Below are positions 23,706 through 30,368 of a stretch of DNA of 30,368 nt, piece after piece. This DNA comes from CAG-533 sp964589375. Lineage in GTDB: Bacteria > Bacillota_I > Bacilli_A > RF39 > UBA660. Below the pieces are notes generated by a model. That model did no database searches, was not told where the DNA came from, and was given only the letters and a program-made list of their open reading frames with translations. The stretch is from the NCBI GenBank assembly GCA_964589375.1, contig CAZPSA010000009.1, positions 1 through 30,368 on the forward strand, given 5' to 3'. The translations under genes were made by a program, and so were the position numbers. The first letter of the stretch is position 1; every line of letters starts with the position of its first letter.

Positions 23706-24670
23706 ACGTAACAGTTGTTGGTTCCGGGGTTTTTGGGTTAGGTATTGCTTTAAATTTAAACAAAAATGGCTGTAAAGTAACACTACTTTGTAGTTCAAAA
23801 GAAAAGTGTGAAAAATTAAAAAATAAAGAAATTAGTGTAATTGATAATATAGATATCCCATCAGATATATATATTACTTCAAGTTATGAAAAAGCAATAA
23901 AAGACGCTAATATAGTTTTTATTATGACAAGTGCTAAATATATTGCTTCTGTTTGTCAAAAGATAAGTAAATATTTTAATGACAAGCAAGTCTTCTGCAT
24001 TGGTAGTAAAGGGATTGAACAAAATACTCACCGTTTTGTCCATGAAGTATTCAAAGAAAACTTAAAAAGTAAAAATTATGCAATATTATCTGGACCTTCT
24101 TTTGCCGTTGATTTAGCCAATTTCGAACCGATTGCTTTTTCCTTAGCTGCTAGTAATAGCAAAAGTTTTGAAACTATTAAAAAAGCTCTTTGCTCAAATA
24201 ACGTTAAAGTTCGTAAGTGTCGTGATATGGTTGGTCTTGAACTTTGTGGTTCGATTAAAAACGTTATCGCGATCGCATCAGGTATAATTGGTGGTCTTGG
24301 TTATCATGAAAGCACACGTAGCTTCTTAATTGTAGAGGCTATGCATGATATAAAAAATTTAACTAAATCACTAAACGGTCATAAAAAAACCATTTTAACT
24401 TATGGAGGAATTGGCGATTTAATGTTAACTTGCACTAGTGAAAAATCCAGAAACTACTCATATGGTTATTTGATTGGCCAAAAAGATTATGTAAAAGCCA
24501 AAGAATATTTAAAAAATAATACCGTAGAAGGTTACTATACCTTAAACTCAATATATGGTCTTATAAATGAGAAAAAAATTGAAATGCCCGTAATAGACTT
24601 AATTTATCAAATAATAACCAAAAATGAAAATCCTGAATTATTAATCGATTTCTTAATTAACAAAAAATAG
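23702..24670 (+). CDS. gpsA: Glycerol-3-phosphate dehydrogenase [NAD(P)+]
   Basis: Reduces dihydroxyacetone phosphate to sn-glycerol-3-phosphate, the backbone for phospholipids. The N-terminal Rossmann motif is VVGSGVFGLGIA (a GxGxxG form). The IGSKGIEQNT, LSGPSFAVDLA and ELCGSIKNVIAIASGI segments follow; the Lys in SIKN is the catalytic residue. GGIGDLMLTCTSEKSRNYSYG fits the C-terminal substrate domain. The 322 residues are slightly shorter than the usual 330-340. It is coupled to rarA by a four-base ATGA overlap. Confidence 0.94.
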   Translation: MNVTVVGSGVFGLGIALNLNKNGCKVTLLCSSKEKCEKLKNKEISVIDNIDIPSDIYITSSYEKAIKDANIVFIMTSAKYIASVCQKISKYFNDKQVFCIGSKGIEQNTHRFVHEVFKENLKSKNYAILSGPSFAVDLANFEPIAFSLAASNSKSFETIKKALCSNNVKVRKCRDMVGLELCGSIKNVIAIASGIIGGLGYHESTRSFLIVEAMHDIKNLTKSLNGHKKTILTYGGIGDLMLTCTSEKSRNYSYGYLIGQKDYVKAKEYLKNNTVEGYYTLNSIYGLINEKKIEMPVIDLIYQIITKNENPELLIDFLINKK

Positions 24671-24697
24671 CCTTCACATTCAAAAGCTATTTTTTTA
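24662..24697. terminator. Bidirectional terminator between gpsA and tcdA
   Basis: AAAAAATAGC (24662-24671) pairs with GCTATTTTTT (24686-24695) around a 14-nt loop. It contains the stop codons of both converging genes. Confidence 0.88.
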
Positions 24698-25367
24698 TTA
24701 TATCGTTTATTACATAACTAGCACATAATAAGCCCGAAATACCCGGAATATAACTATTTGTTCCTAGAACATTTTTATCCTTACTAATTTTCATCACAAC
24801 TTCACTACTACTAACGACCTTAAACTTATGATGTATTTTAGCATCTTTAACTTTTTTTCTTAATATTCTTGCTAGTGGATCATTTATAGTTTTATCAAGC
24901 GTTGTAATACTTAAAGCAGCTGGATTAAATTTATTGGCAGTTCCCATACTAGAGATTAATTTATATTTATTCGCATTTTTAATTATTAAAAATTTAATTT
25001 TAACATCATCACAAGCATCAATTACATAATCATACTCATCTTGCTTAAAAACCATTTCAAAATTTTCTTCTGTAATAAATTTGTTTATAGTTTTAATTTC
25101 AACATTAGGATTAATCTTCAAAGCTCTTTCTTTTGCCACTTCAACTTTAGGCATTCCAACAACATCTATCGTTGCTAATATTTGCCTATTTAAATTAGTT
25201 TCTTCAATCATATCACCATCAATAATAGTAAAACTTTGAATACCACTTCTTACTAGAGCTTCAAAAGCATAACCACCTACTCCCCCTAAGCCAATTATTA
25301 AAACTTTAACCGCCCTTATTTTTTTAAAATTATCATCATTAATTAACGCTACTAATCTATCAAACAT
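24687..25367 (-). CDS. tcdA: tRNA threonylcarbamoyladenosine dehydratase TcdA
   Basis: A ThiF/MoeB-fold ATP-dependent enzyme that cyclises t6A-37 of tRNA to ct6A. The nucleotide-binding motif is IIGLGGVGGYAFEAL (about 25-38). The IIDGDMIEETNLNRQIL stretch carries the Asp, Asn and Arg of the adenylation site. DYVIDACDDVKIK follows. The C-terminal segment VVSSSEVV is of the kind seen in TcdA (YgdL/CsdL). At 226 residues it is short compared with the 250-270 typical length. An AGGTGAGG ribosome-binding site sets the start. No separate promoter is evident between it and the RNA gene upstream, so it may depend on read-through from that unit. Confidence 0.88.
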   Translation of the reverse strand: MFDRLVALINDDNFKKIRAVKVLIIGLGGVGGYAFEALVRSGIQSFTIIDGDMIEETNLNRQILATIDVVGMPKVEVAKERALKINPNVEIKTINKFITEENFEMVFKQDEYDYVIDACDDVKIKFLIIKNANKYKLISSMGTANKFNPAALSITTLDKTINDPLARILRKKVKDAKIHHKFKVVSSSEVVMKISKDKNVLGTNSYIPGISGLLCASYVINDIIKK

Positions 25368-25399
25368 ATCCTCACCTACATCTCATATAAAAAGTCATT

Positions 25400-25567
25400 A
25401 AAAAACCCAGAAAGTATTTAATGTGATAAAATCCCGCTCTCTCACAGGTGGGCATCACATGACAAATCTTAGGATCCTAAGCGGCGGAGCTTAGTATTCA
25501 ACACAATCTATCAATTAGATTCCCAATCATCACCATTGTCGGTTTTATATAAAAACACCTTCTAGGT
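25400..25567 (-). ncRNA. ssrS: 6S RNA (candidate)
   Basis: A predicted transcript of about 168 nt from a TATAAT promoter with TG extension (-10 at 25574-25579). Its 5' end ACCTAGAAGGTGTTT pairs along 15 positions, three of them G-U, with the 3' segment AAATACTTTCTGGGT, and a six-T run follows directly. This end-to-end closing stem that doubles as the terminator is typical of 6S RNA. Inside, ATGTGAT/ATCACAT forms a hairpin on the 3' side, where 6S RNAs have a central-bubble hairpin. GACAA/TTGTC and TTGGGA/TCCTAA build an interrupted apical arm. In Bacillus subtilis a 6S gene sits next to the tcdA homologue, so location supports it. 6S RNA mimics an open promoter and sequesters sigma-A RNA polymerase. 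A covariance-model search was not possible. Confidence 0.68.
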
Positions 25568-25573
25568 AATTTA

Positions 25574-25602
25574 ATTATATCATATCTATTTTAAAAATAA
25601 AT
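25574..25602 (-). promoter_or_regulatory. Promoter of the 6S-like RNA
   Basis: On the - strand, TGATATAAT gives an extended -10 (hexamer at 25579-25574). The -35 region is a weak TTTATT about 16 nt upstream. The predicted start falls at 25567, the first base of the closing stem. Confidence 0.6.
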
Positions 25603-25608
25603 ACAAAC

Positions 25609-25633
25609 GACATAATTTTACATATTTTATGTC
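25609..25633 (-). terminator. Weak terminator of the TtcA-like gene
   Basis: GACATAA and TTATGTC form a 7-bp stem around 11 nt, 13 bp beyond the gene, followed on the - strand by moderately T-rich sequence. Confidence 0.45.
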
Positions 25634-25645
25634 AATTAATTTTAA

Positions 25646-26455
25646 TTACTCATCTTTTTTATCATCTTCACCAAAAACAAAATGCTTTTCTTTATCAATA
25701 TATCCTAGGACCGTATTTAAATTCACATTTACTGATGATTTAAAAATATTTTTATCTACATCTTTATAAACTAATCTTAACTTACTAATTAGTTCTTTAA
25801 TTTCAGCCCTTTTTCCAGTATTTGAACGCTCAGTTACCCGGCAAGCGCAATTTATAAATTCTAAATTATTTAGCTTAACCCACTTTTTAATATCATATTC
25901 TTTAACTAAGTACAAGGGCCTAATTAATTCCATACCTTCATAATGATCTGCTTTTAACTTTGGCAACATACTACCAAATTGACCAGCATATAAAATATTT
26001 AACATAATAGTTTCAATTACATCATCAAAATGATGCCCTAAAGCTATTTTATTACAGCCAAGTTCTTTAGCTTTATTATATAAATGACCTCGGCGCATAC
26101 GAGCACAAACATAACAAGGATTATCTTCATTTTTAATTGTTTCAAATATATTAGTATTAAATATTTCCAAATCAATATCAAGTCTTTTAGCATTATCAAC
26201 CATTTTAGCAAGGATTTCATCACTATAACCTGGATTCATACATATATATTTTAAGTTAAATTTAACTTTATAATGACGCTGAATTTCCTTTAGAACTAAT
26301 GCACATAAAAATGAATCTTTACCTCCGGAAATACAAACAGCTATATTATCATTTTCCTTAATTAGATTATATTCATCAATGGCTTTAATAGTTTGTTTCC
26401 ATATACTTTTTCGATATGTTTTAATAATAGATTTTGTTTCTTCGTTAATTTGCAT
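25646..26455 (-). CDS. TtcA-like PP-loop tRNA-thiolation protein
   Basis: A 269-residue member of the TtcA/TilS/Ncs6 superfamily of ATP pyrophosphatases that act on tRNA. The PP-loop is CISGGKDS (41-48). C114 and C117 (NPCYVCARMRRG) form the CxxC pair that binds the iron-sulfur cluster in TtcA-type enzymes, and C203/C205 (NCACRVTER) lie where the third cluster cysteine is expected. LGHHFDDVIETIMLN is the conserved second motif. TtcA makes 2-thiocytidine at tRNA position 32; the exact substrate here is not proven, because related Firmicutes proteins may act elsewhere. Its ATG lies inside the last codons of the HerA-like gene (11-base overlap), so the two are translated together. Confidence 0.83.
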   Translation of the reverse strand: MQINEETKSIIKTYRKSIWKQTIKAIDEYNLIKENDNIAVCISGGKDSFLCALVLKEIQRHYKVKFNLKYICMNPGYSDEILAKMVDNAKRLDIDLEIFNTNIFETIKNEDNPCYVCARMRRGHLYNKAKELGCNKIALGHHFDDVIETIMLNILYAGQFGSMLPKLKADHYEGMELIRPLYLVKEYDIKKWVKLNNLEFINCACRVTERSNTGKRAEIKELISKLRLVYKDVDKNIFKSSVNVNLNTVLGYIDKEKHFVFGEDDKKDE

Positions 26456-28208
26456 TGCCTTTCCATCTTTCTAAAACATTACAGTTACTTGAATAAGGTA
26501 AAGGTGAAGGCATATCCATCTTTACTAATAATGGTATTTTAAAAGCACTACCAAATGATATTAAAGTACCTGGCTGTAATGAATTTAATTTTTCTATTAT
26601 ATCAGAAGATACGTTAGGTAGCATCTTTTCAATATATTCTAAGTCTTTAGGATGTGTCATTTTTAATATCATAAAATTACTCATCTGTGCTACGACAGTT
26701 TCCGAAATATCAACTGGTCTTTGACTTATTAAGTCTATTATAACACCATATTTACGTCCTTCTTTACTAATTCTTTCAAAAATATTATATCCAAGCAAAT
26801 ATTTATCATTATCAGTAACAATATATCTATGGGCTTCTTCAATTATTAAGTGAAATGGTATGGAAGCACGATCTTTTCTCGATTTAGCAAAATCAAATAT
26901 CATCCTAGAAATAATCTTTACCATAACTTTAGCTAGATTATCATCAATATCTTCTAAATTAATATTTATAATTTGACATCTTTTACTTCCTTTTAAAATA
27001 ATACTTGATATGTACTGTTCTAAATTTAAATTAGCTTTAACATCAAAATAATCTTTACTTTTACTATTAATAATTGAACTTAAACGAACCTTTAATATAA
27101 TAGCAGAATCTTGCATTAAACTATTATTTAAAAATCCTTCACCAATTAAAGTGAACTCTAAAGCACTATAAACATCATTTAAAGTAAAAAATACATTCTT
27201 AGGAATTTCTATTTGACTTTCAATTGTATCATCAAGGTATTTAGCAATAAATTCATTAATCATCATACTTTCGCTAAATTCACCTTTAGAATCAATTTTA
27301 AAACAATCAGTTAATCTTCTAGTATAACCTATTCCCTGTAAAACAGTATTTAAATTAACTTCAGGTGTAGTACATACTGACAATATTTTAAATATACTAT
27401 TTTTTTTAGAACTAGCAGTTTCACTACTAAATAAGATTGATTGAATAGCTTTAACAATTAAATGGTTCTTTAATTTATTTACTTTATCATCATTTAAACT
27501 AAATATTTTAGTAAGTTTTAACATTCGATCAATAATTGATATTTGACTATGATTATCAGCGTTTAAAAGCAAAGCAAAATCGTCATTCGTTAAAAGATAT
27601 GGTGGTATTTGTAATAGAACATCATCACTTTCAGTTGGGTGAGTAGTCATAAACTTATATTCGTAATTTGGATTTATTTGGTTTAAATTTTTAAATGCAT
27701 TTTTATATTCACCATAAGCATCAAATATTAATAAATTAGCATTATAAGCTAAAAAGTTATTATTTAAAAATATATTCTGAATTATTCTTGAAACTGAGCA
27801 AGATTTACCTGAGCCGGAATTACCAAATATAGCAAGATGATTAGAAAATAAATCATTAATTTTAGCATACACTTTTCTCTCTTCATAAATAGGACTTTTC
27901 CCAATATAAAGACTTTCTAAGTTATTTTGTCCCATTATAATATCTAATTCTTCATTATTAATAACTCTAATTAAACTATCTAAAGCTGGTTTTTTTATAG
28001 TACCAACGATAAATCTCCCGTTAATAAATTCGCCTAAAAGCGTAATATGAACCACATCTTCATCAATGGTCTTAACTTCTCCTAATATCCTAGTATTTAT
28101 AGCTTCAAAAACAACGTGTAAATTCATTAAATTTGCAATGACATTTCCTTCTTTATTGTAAGTTACAACTGCTTCATTATCACTTATATATTTTATTTTA
28201 CCAAACAT
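26445..28208 (-). CDS. HerA-like DNA-translocating ATPase (FtsK/HerA superfamily)
   Basis: A 587-residue protein. Residues 1-75 form a beta-rich HAS-barrel, as in HerA. Walker A is GNSGSGKS (129-136), followed by LIFDAYGEY. A long helical insertion (about 170-400) separates it from Walker B HLIIEEAHR (453-461). The GRKYGVIIDLISQRP segment (484-498) holds the sensor and arginine-finger residues, and LQPGTLISFG is in the C-terminal strand region (DUF87/DUF853 class). HerA forms hexamers that translocate DNA, usually with the nuclease NurA in archaea and some bacteria. No NurA or SIR2-type partner is in the window. It is coupled to the TtcA-like gene. Its -10 may be TATACT near 28235, which overlaps an ACTAT/ATAGT dyad. 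Confidence 0.85.
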   Translation of the reverse strand: MFGKIKYISDNEAVVTYNKEGNVIANLMNLHVVFEAINTRILGEVKTIDEDVVHITLLGEFINGRFIVGTIKKPALDSLIRVINNEELDIIMGQNNLESLYIGKSPIYEERKVYAKINDLFSNHLAIFGNSGSGKSCSVSRIIQNIFLNNNFLAYNANLLIFDAYGEYKNAFKNLNQINPNYEYKFMTTHPTESDDVLLQIPPYLLTNDDFALLLNADNHSQISIIDRMLKLTKIFSLNDDKVNKLKNHLIVKAIQSILFSSETASSKKNSIFKILSVCTTPEVNLNTVLQGIGYTRRLTDCFKIDSKGEFSESMMINEFIAKYLDDTIESQIEIPKNVFFTLNDVYSALEFTLIGEGFLNNSLMQDSAIILKVRLSSIINSKSKDYFDVKANLNLEQYISSIILKGSKRCQIININLEDIDDNLAKVMVKIISRMIFDFAKSRKDRASIPFHLIIEEAHRYIVTDNDKYLLGYNIFERISKEGRKYGVIIDLISQRPVDISETVVAQMSNFMILKMTHPKDLEYIEKMLPNVSSDIIEKLNSLQPGTLISFGSAFKIPLLVKMDMPSPLPYSSNCNVLERWKGNAN

Positions 28209-28249
28209 ATTATCAATCCCTTTTACTATATAAATAGTATATCACATAG

Positions 28250-28282
28250 ATAAAAAAAGATAAACTGAAAATCTTTTATCTT
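28250..28282 (-). terminator. Terminator upstream of the HerA-like gene
   Basis: On the - strand, AAGATAA and TTATCTT form a stem around 12 nt, followed by a seven-T run. It would end transcription from the GrpB-pyrophosphatase gene, although it lies 175 bp beyond its stop. I see nothing specific in 28283-28456. Confidence 0.65.
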
Positions 28283-28456
28283 AACTAGCTTTTCTTTTAC
28301 ATAAGTCTATCTTTTCTAAACCTATTATTCAAGTGCTACATCATATTTTCACTTTATCATTACATATATATTTTTATATTTTATTTATAAATTCACTAGC
28401 CTAAATAAGTAAATATTTATCTTATCATCTACTAATGTATAAACAACTGTTCCAAC

Positions 28457-29335
28457 TTATTTTTCATATATCGCTTCAATTTTTGTTTTATAATACTTTT
28501 CTTGAAATTCTATGGCATCAGCAATTTCATTTTGATAAAAGATCATACCTTCGGGAGCTGCTATGAGTTTATCTTCAACATCATCTTCCCTATGCGCAAT
28601 CCCAATTATTTTAGCTTTATAGCTAGTTACTGGTTCATTAACACCAAGCAAATAAACATCAAGTTCTTCTCCATCACCACCTAAAACATTAGGTATGTAG
28701 CCATAATTAATAGGATAAATAAGATCATTATGTTTAGGGTGCACACTACCAATTGGTCTATCTATTTTTATTTCAACAATTTTGCCAAGATAAGAAGTAA
28801 CAAGTGCTTTTCTTAAAGTATAAACAATAAAGTCATTTTTCCCTTTAGTATACTTCTCTCGTCCTTTATCAAGAGGTGCCTGCATCACAAGAGATACTTT
28901 TAAATCTTCATATTCTTTTGCCACAGATGGATTACCATTTAAATAATCTTTAAAGTTAACATAATTTATCCATTCCATACTATTTGTTTTAACAACATGA
29001 ATAAAGTGAGTTTGTAAATCACCAGTACCATCGTAATAGCTTCCAGCTGCAAATAAAAGTTGATTTCCAAGTGTATCTTTCTGTCTATAATAAAAACCTT
29101 CTTCTTTTAATTCTTTTTCAAAAGCTAGAATTTCTTTAAAATCATCAACTGCTAAGGCAATATCAATTATAGGCTTTGCCTTTATAGATAATATTGAAGT
29201 GCTACCCACATGTTCTATATTCTTAATTACATCTCCTAAAACATTTTTTAACCTAGAAATTGTATTTTGGGCATCTATTTCCCATGATTTTTCATGTTCA
29301 CATAATTTTATAGTACCATGTTTTAATCCAATCAT
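28457..29335 (-). CDS. GrpB-domain / inorganic pyrophosphatase-like fusion protein
   Basis: A 292-residue two-domain protein. Residues about 8-175 are a GrpB (UPF0157) domain of the nucleotidyltransferase fold, with IEHVGSTSI (40-48), KAKPIIDIALAV (52-63) and LQTHFIHVV. Residues about 183-290 resemble a short family I inorganic pyrophosphatase: PINYGYIP (208-215), DGEELDVYLLG (221-231, equivalent to the DGDPxD metal site) and HREDDVEDKLIAAPE (248-262). The acidic residues needed for metal binding are largely kept. The two activities would fit a nucleotidyl-transfer reaction that releases pyrophosphate, but no substrate is known to me. A TTGACA-17-TTAAAG promoter precedes it, and GGAGGAT is its ribosome-binding site. 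Confidence 0.85.
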   Translation of the reverse strand: MIGLKHGTIKLCEHEKSWEIDAQNTISRLKNVLGDVIKNIEHVGSTSILSIKAKPIIDIALAVDDFKEILAFEKELKEEGFYYRQKDTLGNQLLFAAGSYYDGTGDLQTHFIHVVKTNSMEWINYVNFKDYLNGNPSVAKEYEDLKVSLVMQAPLDKGREKYTKGKNDFIVYTLRKALVTSYLGKIVEIKIDRPIGSVHPKHNDLIYPINYGYIPNVLGGDGEELDVYLLGVNEPVTSYKAKIIGIAHREDDVEDKLIAAPEGMIFYQNEIADAIEFQEKYYKTKIEAIYEK

Positions 29336-29354
29336 ATTTTATCCTCCAGTAACA

Positions 29355-29383
29355 CTTTAATCTACAGCCTATCTTTTTGTCAA
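29355..29383 (-). promoter_or_regulatory. Promoter of the GrpB-pyrophosphatase gene
   Basis: On the - strand, TTGACA (29383-29378), 17 nt, TTAAAG (29360-29355). The expected start is at about 29348, so the leader opens almost directly with the GGAGGAT ribosome-binding site. Confidence 0.6.
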
Positions 29384-29406
29384 GGAAATTTAATTTAAGA
29401 TAAGAT

Positions 29407-30368
29407 TTAAACAGAAATTTTGTATGGACTTAAATAAGTTCCTTCACCAGATAAAATTTGAATGGTTGGAATTAGGGATACCATAGGTCTTATGTAATAT
29501 GAATTATCACCTTTTATTTCCATTGCATAACCATTTTGAGCATCATAAACACAAACCATATGCTGATAAGCTAGTCTGGATGGTGTCATTGTCCACCATG
29601 TTAAAGTTGCGTTCGTATATAAGTAAAAAGTTTTATTTAAATTAGCAGCATTGTTTCCATATAGTAGTCCTGCATAAATTAATTCTTTCAAGGTAATTAG
29701 CCCGATTTTATACTCTAAGTTTCCTACTCCGTTGGCACCACGCAGTTTTCCATTACCATTTATTAAGTCACTAGCAGTGAATTTTGAAGCTTTAACATCT
29801 TTGCCAGAAACATTGACATTTGGACAGATTAAACTTGCTGTACTATTTGCACTTGATAAGGTTTTATCATTACACCAAATTGTGTCTGCGAGTATATCAT
29901 TATAAGTTCTAAGTTTTAAATCATACCATGTTTTTAATTTAGTTAAGATTGCATTGTCCACAGTATTATCATATAAATCAGTTCCATACATATATCCTAA
30001 ATATAAATTCGATATACCGCCAGGACCCCAAGTTGTGGTCATATTAGAACCATCATATTTAGCAAATGCCAAATCAGTGCCCGTTTCATTACATGGGTTT
30101 TCTAAATTATTATCATTTCGATTGTATAAAATTAACTTTATTGCCCCATTTCCCGTTACTCTGACTATTCTCCAGCACATATTGGCAAATACCACATAGT
30201 TATTTTGGACATTACCTCTAAAATAGAAAGACGTTCCATAATCATCAGCTGCACTTGCTAAGACGGCTTCTGTTGCTGTACTAACTTCAGAGCCAGGCGT
30301 TGTTGCTGGTGACCCTAAAATATTATCTCTTCTAATTGCGGCAAGAAGGGTCCCTTCTTCGGCTTGAT
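29407..30368 (-). CDS. Putative surface/secreted protein, C-terminal part (5'-truncated by window edge)
   Basis: An open frame without stops from the right edge to a TAA at 29407. About 320 residues are visible, beginning QAEEGTLLAAIRRDN. There is a GTG at 30195, but the frame extends upstream of it with the same character (DDYGTSFYFRGNVQNNYVVF), so that is not the real start. The pattern FRGNVxNNYVxFANMCWRIVR followed by TGNGAIKLILYN recurs in large, low-complexity extracellular proteins of uncultured Firmicutes, as I recall them. The composition, rich in Asn, Thr, Tyr and Gly, suits an exported protein. The end (IQILSGEGTYLSPYKISV) is a plausible C-terminal beta strand. No sortase motif is present. 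Function is unknown; adhesion is a guess. Confidence 0.75.
   Translation of the reverse strand, partial: QAEEGTLLAAIRRDNILGSPATTPGSEVSTATEAVLASAADDYGTSFYFRGNVQNNYVVFANMCWRIVRVTGNGAIKLILYNRNDNNLENPCNETGTDLAFAKYDGSNMTTTWGPGGISNLYLGYMYGTDLYDNTVDNAILTKLKTWYDLKLRTYNDILADTIWCNDKTLSSANSTASLICPNVNVSGKDVKASKFTASDLINGNGKLRGANGVGNLEYKIGLITLKELIYAGLLYGNNAANLNKTFYLYTNATLTWWTMTPSRLAYQHMVCVYDAQNGYAMEIKGDNSYYIRPMVSLIPTIQILSGEGTYLSPYKISV

Noticed and set aside
25400..25567. T-box or other riboswitch controlling tcdA
   Set aside because: No T-box GGUGG/ACCGCG element is seen, and pairing of the two transcript ends fits 6S RNA better.
26445..28208. HerA-based anti-phage system (HerA with SIR2, DUF4297 or NurA)
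   Set aside because: Neighbours are housekeeping tRNA-modification and GrpB genes, with no effector in the window.
1..30368. Mycoplasma genetic code (TGA as Trp)
   Set aside because: All genes read intact with TGG for Trp, and rarA uses TGA as its stop.
1..30368. tRNA genes, rRNA, CRISPR arrays and insertion sequences
   Set aside because: I looked for T-arm GTTCGA-type sequences, regular spaced repeats and transposase motifs and found none that hold up.

Overview
The window is AT-rich, tightly packed bacterial chromosome with the gene content of a small-genome member of the Bacilli close to the Mollicutes (an uncultured RF39/RFN20-like lineage is my inference, not proven). Signs of this are the dnaG-rpoD-trmK order, 6S RNA beside tcdA, short intergenic gaps with intrinsic terminators, and Gram-positive sporulation-type genes. 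TGA is still a stop codon (rarA ends in TGA inside an ATGA overlap with gpsA), so the Mollicutes UGA=Trp code does not apply.

Layout. Positions 1-16346 lie almost wholly on the + strand: the 3' part of rpoC; ruvA-ruvB-glyA-tmk; two tandem SpoIIID-like genes, the first interrupted by a stop codon; queA; dnaG-rpoD-trmK; an anchored NlpC/P60-type hydrolase; a SpoIIM-like membrane protein with a tiny divergent membrane-protein gene; mnmA; and a helix-turn-helix protein. A gap of 696 bp (16347-17042) follows. It has no credible protein gene but holds structured inverted repeats, a strong dif-like XerC/XerD recombination site (16806-16833) and a bidirectional terminator. Beyond it most genes are on the - strand: a UvrD/HelD-like helicase with nuclease-like, zinc-ribbon and RQC domains, a ZIP metal transporter, a XerD-type recombinase, tcdA with a 6S-like RNA upstream, a TtcA-like PP-loop protein, a HerA-like ATPase, a GrpB-pyrophosphatase fusion and the C-terminal part of a surface protein. 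The + strand exceptions here are rarA-gpsA and a 34-codon gene behind a sigma-G-like promoter.

Interpretation. The change of gene orientation exactly at the dif-like site is what a replication terminus looks like: genes on both sides point toward it, co-oriented with the forks. Much of the window concerns DNA replication, recombination and chromosome resolution (ruvAB, dnaG, rarA, helicases, xerD, dif) and tRNA modification (queA, trmK, mnmA, tcdA, ttcA-like). The SpoIIID-like pair, the SpoIIM-like gene and the sigma-G-like promoter suggest a sporulation programme that is retained, repurposed or decaying.

The most notable items are the dif site and terminus, the 34-residue putative spore peptide, the helicase-RQC fusion, the broken spoIIID copy, and an interlocked (pseudoknot-type) repeat 230 bp before dif. 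No tRNA, rRNA, CRISPR array or insertion sequence was seen.
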